Of a stretch of DNA of 23,011 nucleotides, positions 20,707-23,011 are shown piece by piece. The notes under the pieces were generated by a model. That model made no database searches and was not told the origin of the DNA. It saw nothing but the letters and a program-made list of their open reading frames with translations. Each line of letters starts with the position of its first letter. The first letter of the stretch is position 1. The translations under genes and the position numbers were made by a program. Source of the DNA: Choristocarpus tenellus KU-1152. Taxonomy: Eukaryota > Phaeophyceae. The DNA lies in the NCBI GenBank assembly GCA_964200185.2, contig CAXNAD020000271.1, forward strand, positions 1-23,011. The letters run 5' to 3'.

Positions 20707-21483
20707 AGATATATCGAATCGGACTTCCATATTTGGGGTTCCACGCATACGCTTACTGCTCGCATTGGTTAGAGTGTGAGAAGAAACGCTTGTGCTACTC
20801 GCCTGTAACAGTCATGTTGGATGTGCCATTATTGACTGCATTGAATTGGTTGGTGAGTGGATACGTGGAAATCAGCCATATTGGATGCGCGGAAAGTGGC
20901 CGCTGTGGTTGGGTACTATATATGCGGGAAATGGCTACATATTGTGTAGGGTAACAAGGATAGTGTGTGGAGGAAAGAAACAAGCAGTGTAAAATTGGTA
21001 GAGGAGGAATAGAGTGGATGGAAGGCTAAGACTAGGCTGACAAACTAATCTTAAATTCGTGAGAAAAACAAGAAGATGTATATCATAAATGGGACCTAGT
21101 GCCAAAAAAGGCAAGCCATAAGTCAAGTCCACAGAAATGCAAAGAGAAATTTACTCCACAGAGTTATAGAAAAGCTCCTTAAGGGAAGTATTGCCCCAAT
21201 GATTGTCACATAGGAAAAACTAGAAATATAAGGGACAACGTAACAAAACATTGCAACACAATAGAGACCAAAATGGAAAAATCCTGTAAGGAATACGACG
21301 AACATGGATAGAGAAAGAACTACTATGTGAGATACGTTAACTTGAAAATAATAGTCGAAGTAAGCGAGAGGTACACACAGTTCTATTTTAAGGATCTCGC
21401 CAAATATCTACAAAATTCGACTTTATTCAAAACGTGTAGGACATTTTCCTAATTATGTCGAAAACCTTTCTGTCAAGCCTCTC
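20707..21483. other. No recognisable gene
   Basis: AT-rich sequence with short, mutually overlapping open frames on both strands. No recognisable domain, RNA gene or repeat array was seen. Confidence 0.5.
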
Positions 21484-21789
21484 CTACCTAGCCCATGGAC
21501 CTGGAGTCTCTAGTTTAAACCTCGAAACTTCTTGGGTATGGTCACCTGACCAATGATGAAATAATAATCTACCCAACCGGAACTTTTCAACTCCCTTTCT
21601 GGTAAGACCGTCCGGCCCCCTACCTCCTACGAAATGGGTCGCCACCTCATCTAGAAATGGACCTGTCTGTGTACAAAGACGCTCTAAGCTCTCCACCACG
21701 AAGGTACTGAGGTTTAAATTACAAGGATCAGAGGATCCCTGTTTGCGCTTACGGGTCTCTGCAGAATCAGTGGTGATGCCATTATTCAT
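21484..21789 (-). other. Unrecognised 101-codon open frame
   Basis: Complete Met-to-stop frame with a balanced, non-repetitive composition: TRKRKQGSSDPCNLNLSTFV, then LERLCTQTGPFLDEVATHFV, then FRLGRLLFHHWSGDHTQEVS. No family is recognised. It may be a fragment of a mobile-element protein, an exon of an unseen gene, or chance. No splice or promoter evidence was found. Confidence 0.2.
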
Positions 21790-23011
21790 TGATGAGTTGT
21801 GGAGGTGGCAGACCCAAGGGTTGGCCCCTTGTTCACATCATCCATATTGTAAGGCTACAGTGGGTGATCGATCAATTAATTGATTGATTATAATGCTGTT
21901 GTAATATCAAAGTAAAGGTATTGCTTGTAGTAGGAAGATGGGAGCAGTAAGGTGGACAGGAGAAAAATTGGTGGATATATTTCCAACACGACCTTGAGAA
22001 GTTGGGGATTAATGTTGAGGGTTGGACCATTGGGGCATTTGACCAGCAGAAGTGGTATGAGTTTGTGGCTGCTGACATAATGAATGAGCTTCACGGTAGG
22101 ATGGCATTCCATGGAAGCCATGAGAGCTACTGTACACTATGCTAAAGCAGTAGCTAAGGTGACCCAAATCACCAACACAACCACCATCAATGGTGAATGC
22201 TGCTTTCTTCCTGTATTCTCTGTTCACTGATTATCTTGCATCCAATGTTCTTTATACTTCTTCTCTTCCCTCGTATTGTTATTGGCATTGGAAAATATAA
22301 CTAGAAATAGGCAAGTGGCAAGTGCATTTCTAATAGGGTCAAACAAAACGAATACAGAACAAAAGCTCCCAAACTTCAAGACATCGCGCTTCAATCCTTC
22401 CTTCTGGGAATATACCTGAGTTAGATAACAAAAAGGTGGGGTGGCCCTCCCTTGCCATGGAAGCAAACGTGTATGGAGTGAGTGATATCGGGCTTATGTT
22501 TTTTCCACCTGGGGTTTCTCTTCATTTTATTTTTTTCTCTCTTTTCTCTCTTTTTTTTCTCTCTCTCTCTTCTTTCACTGCTTTGCTTTTCTTTATGGTT
22601 CTTGATGCCTTCTCAAGCATTGTGTATAATCAGTATCTGGGTACTAATAATAGATACACGAAGTACTACATATCTCAAGTGGGTCAACTTGCCTGCTCAT
22701 TTCCTGATGTTCTTTCCTGGTGTGTCTCCAGACCCATTCCCATGTACCATAGCACTGACCAACTAATTGAAGAAGCTCTCTGCTTCCATGTTAACTCGCC
22801 CAACACTTTTGAGAATAAAGTTATTACCCTTGGCAGAATCATATGATTGCGAAAGAAACCAAAAATGGTATGGATAATGAAATGTACACCGTCAGTGGTA
22901 TACAATGTGTGCTGGTGGTAAATAATATAACATTAGACCTATCCGAGCCAAAGGGACCCAAAGTGTCTGGGGGGGGGGGGAGGGTCTACACCAGGGTGTC
23001 AGACCATGACC
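21790..23011. other. No recognisable gene; T-rich and poly-G low complexity
   Basis: Contains a 14-bp palindrome atcaattaattgat at 21871-21884, a T/CT-rich tract at about 22500-22600 and poly-G at 22969-22980. A plus-strand frame around 22015-22140 (EGWTIGAFDQQKWYEFVAAD) and a 136-codon frame at 22436-22846 are open, but neither resembles a known family. The hydrophobic segment of the latter comes from the T-rich tract. Confidence 0.4.
22969..22980 (+). repeat. Poly-G run (12 G)
   Basis: Uninterrupted G run near the end of the window. Confidence 0.95.

Noticed and set aside
22436-22846. 136-codon plus-strand frame with a hydrophobic segment
   Set aside because: The apparent membrane segment is encoded by a T/CT-rich tract. 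The overlapping second frame is also hydrophobic for the same reason, and no family is recognised.

Overview
This is eukaryotic nuclear DNA from an intron-rich animal genome. All splice sites I could place are GT-AG, most introns are 0.1-1 kb, coding exons are short, and non-coding DNA is AT-rich with many microsatellites. The gene set (a Timeless/Timeout-type replication-fork protein, mitochondrial Hsp10, a Dpy-30-domain enolase-like protein, and DIS3L2) points to a metazoan. The compact layout would suit a sponge or another early-branching invertebrate, but that placement is inference. I see no bacterial operon, CRISPR array, phage or complete transposon.

Layout. (1) 450-5967, + strand: the last nine exons visible of TIMELESS, encoding 683 aa; its 5' part lies outside the window. 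(2) 6470-7016, - strand: complete HSPE1 (Hsp10), three coding exons, 102 aa, convergent with TIMELESS. (3) 7322-10291, + strand: an ENO4-like gene, three exons, 519 aa, divergent from HSPE1 with 305 bp between start codons. (4) 10799-19377, - strand: complete DIS3L2, twelve coding exons, 851 aa, convergent with ENO4. (5) 19378-23011: no gene I can identify, only low-complexity DNA and a few unrecognised open frames.

The exon models were built by reading splice sites by eye and checking that intron phases match and that the joined protein follows the known family without gaps. They agree for every junction, except that alternatives remain at DIS3L2 intron 6, ENO4 intron 1 and the HSPE1 3' end.

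The four genes do not form a pathway: replication-fork protection, mitochondrial protein folding, a cilium/sperm-type enolase-like protein, and cytoplasmic decay of uridylated RNA. Their arrangement (two convergent pairs around one shared divergent promoter) is the main organisational feature. The most notable sequence feature is how often tandem repeats in the introns lie directly against splice sites, especially around the 61-nt exon 8 of DIS3L2. I did not find an undescribed biological system.
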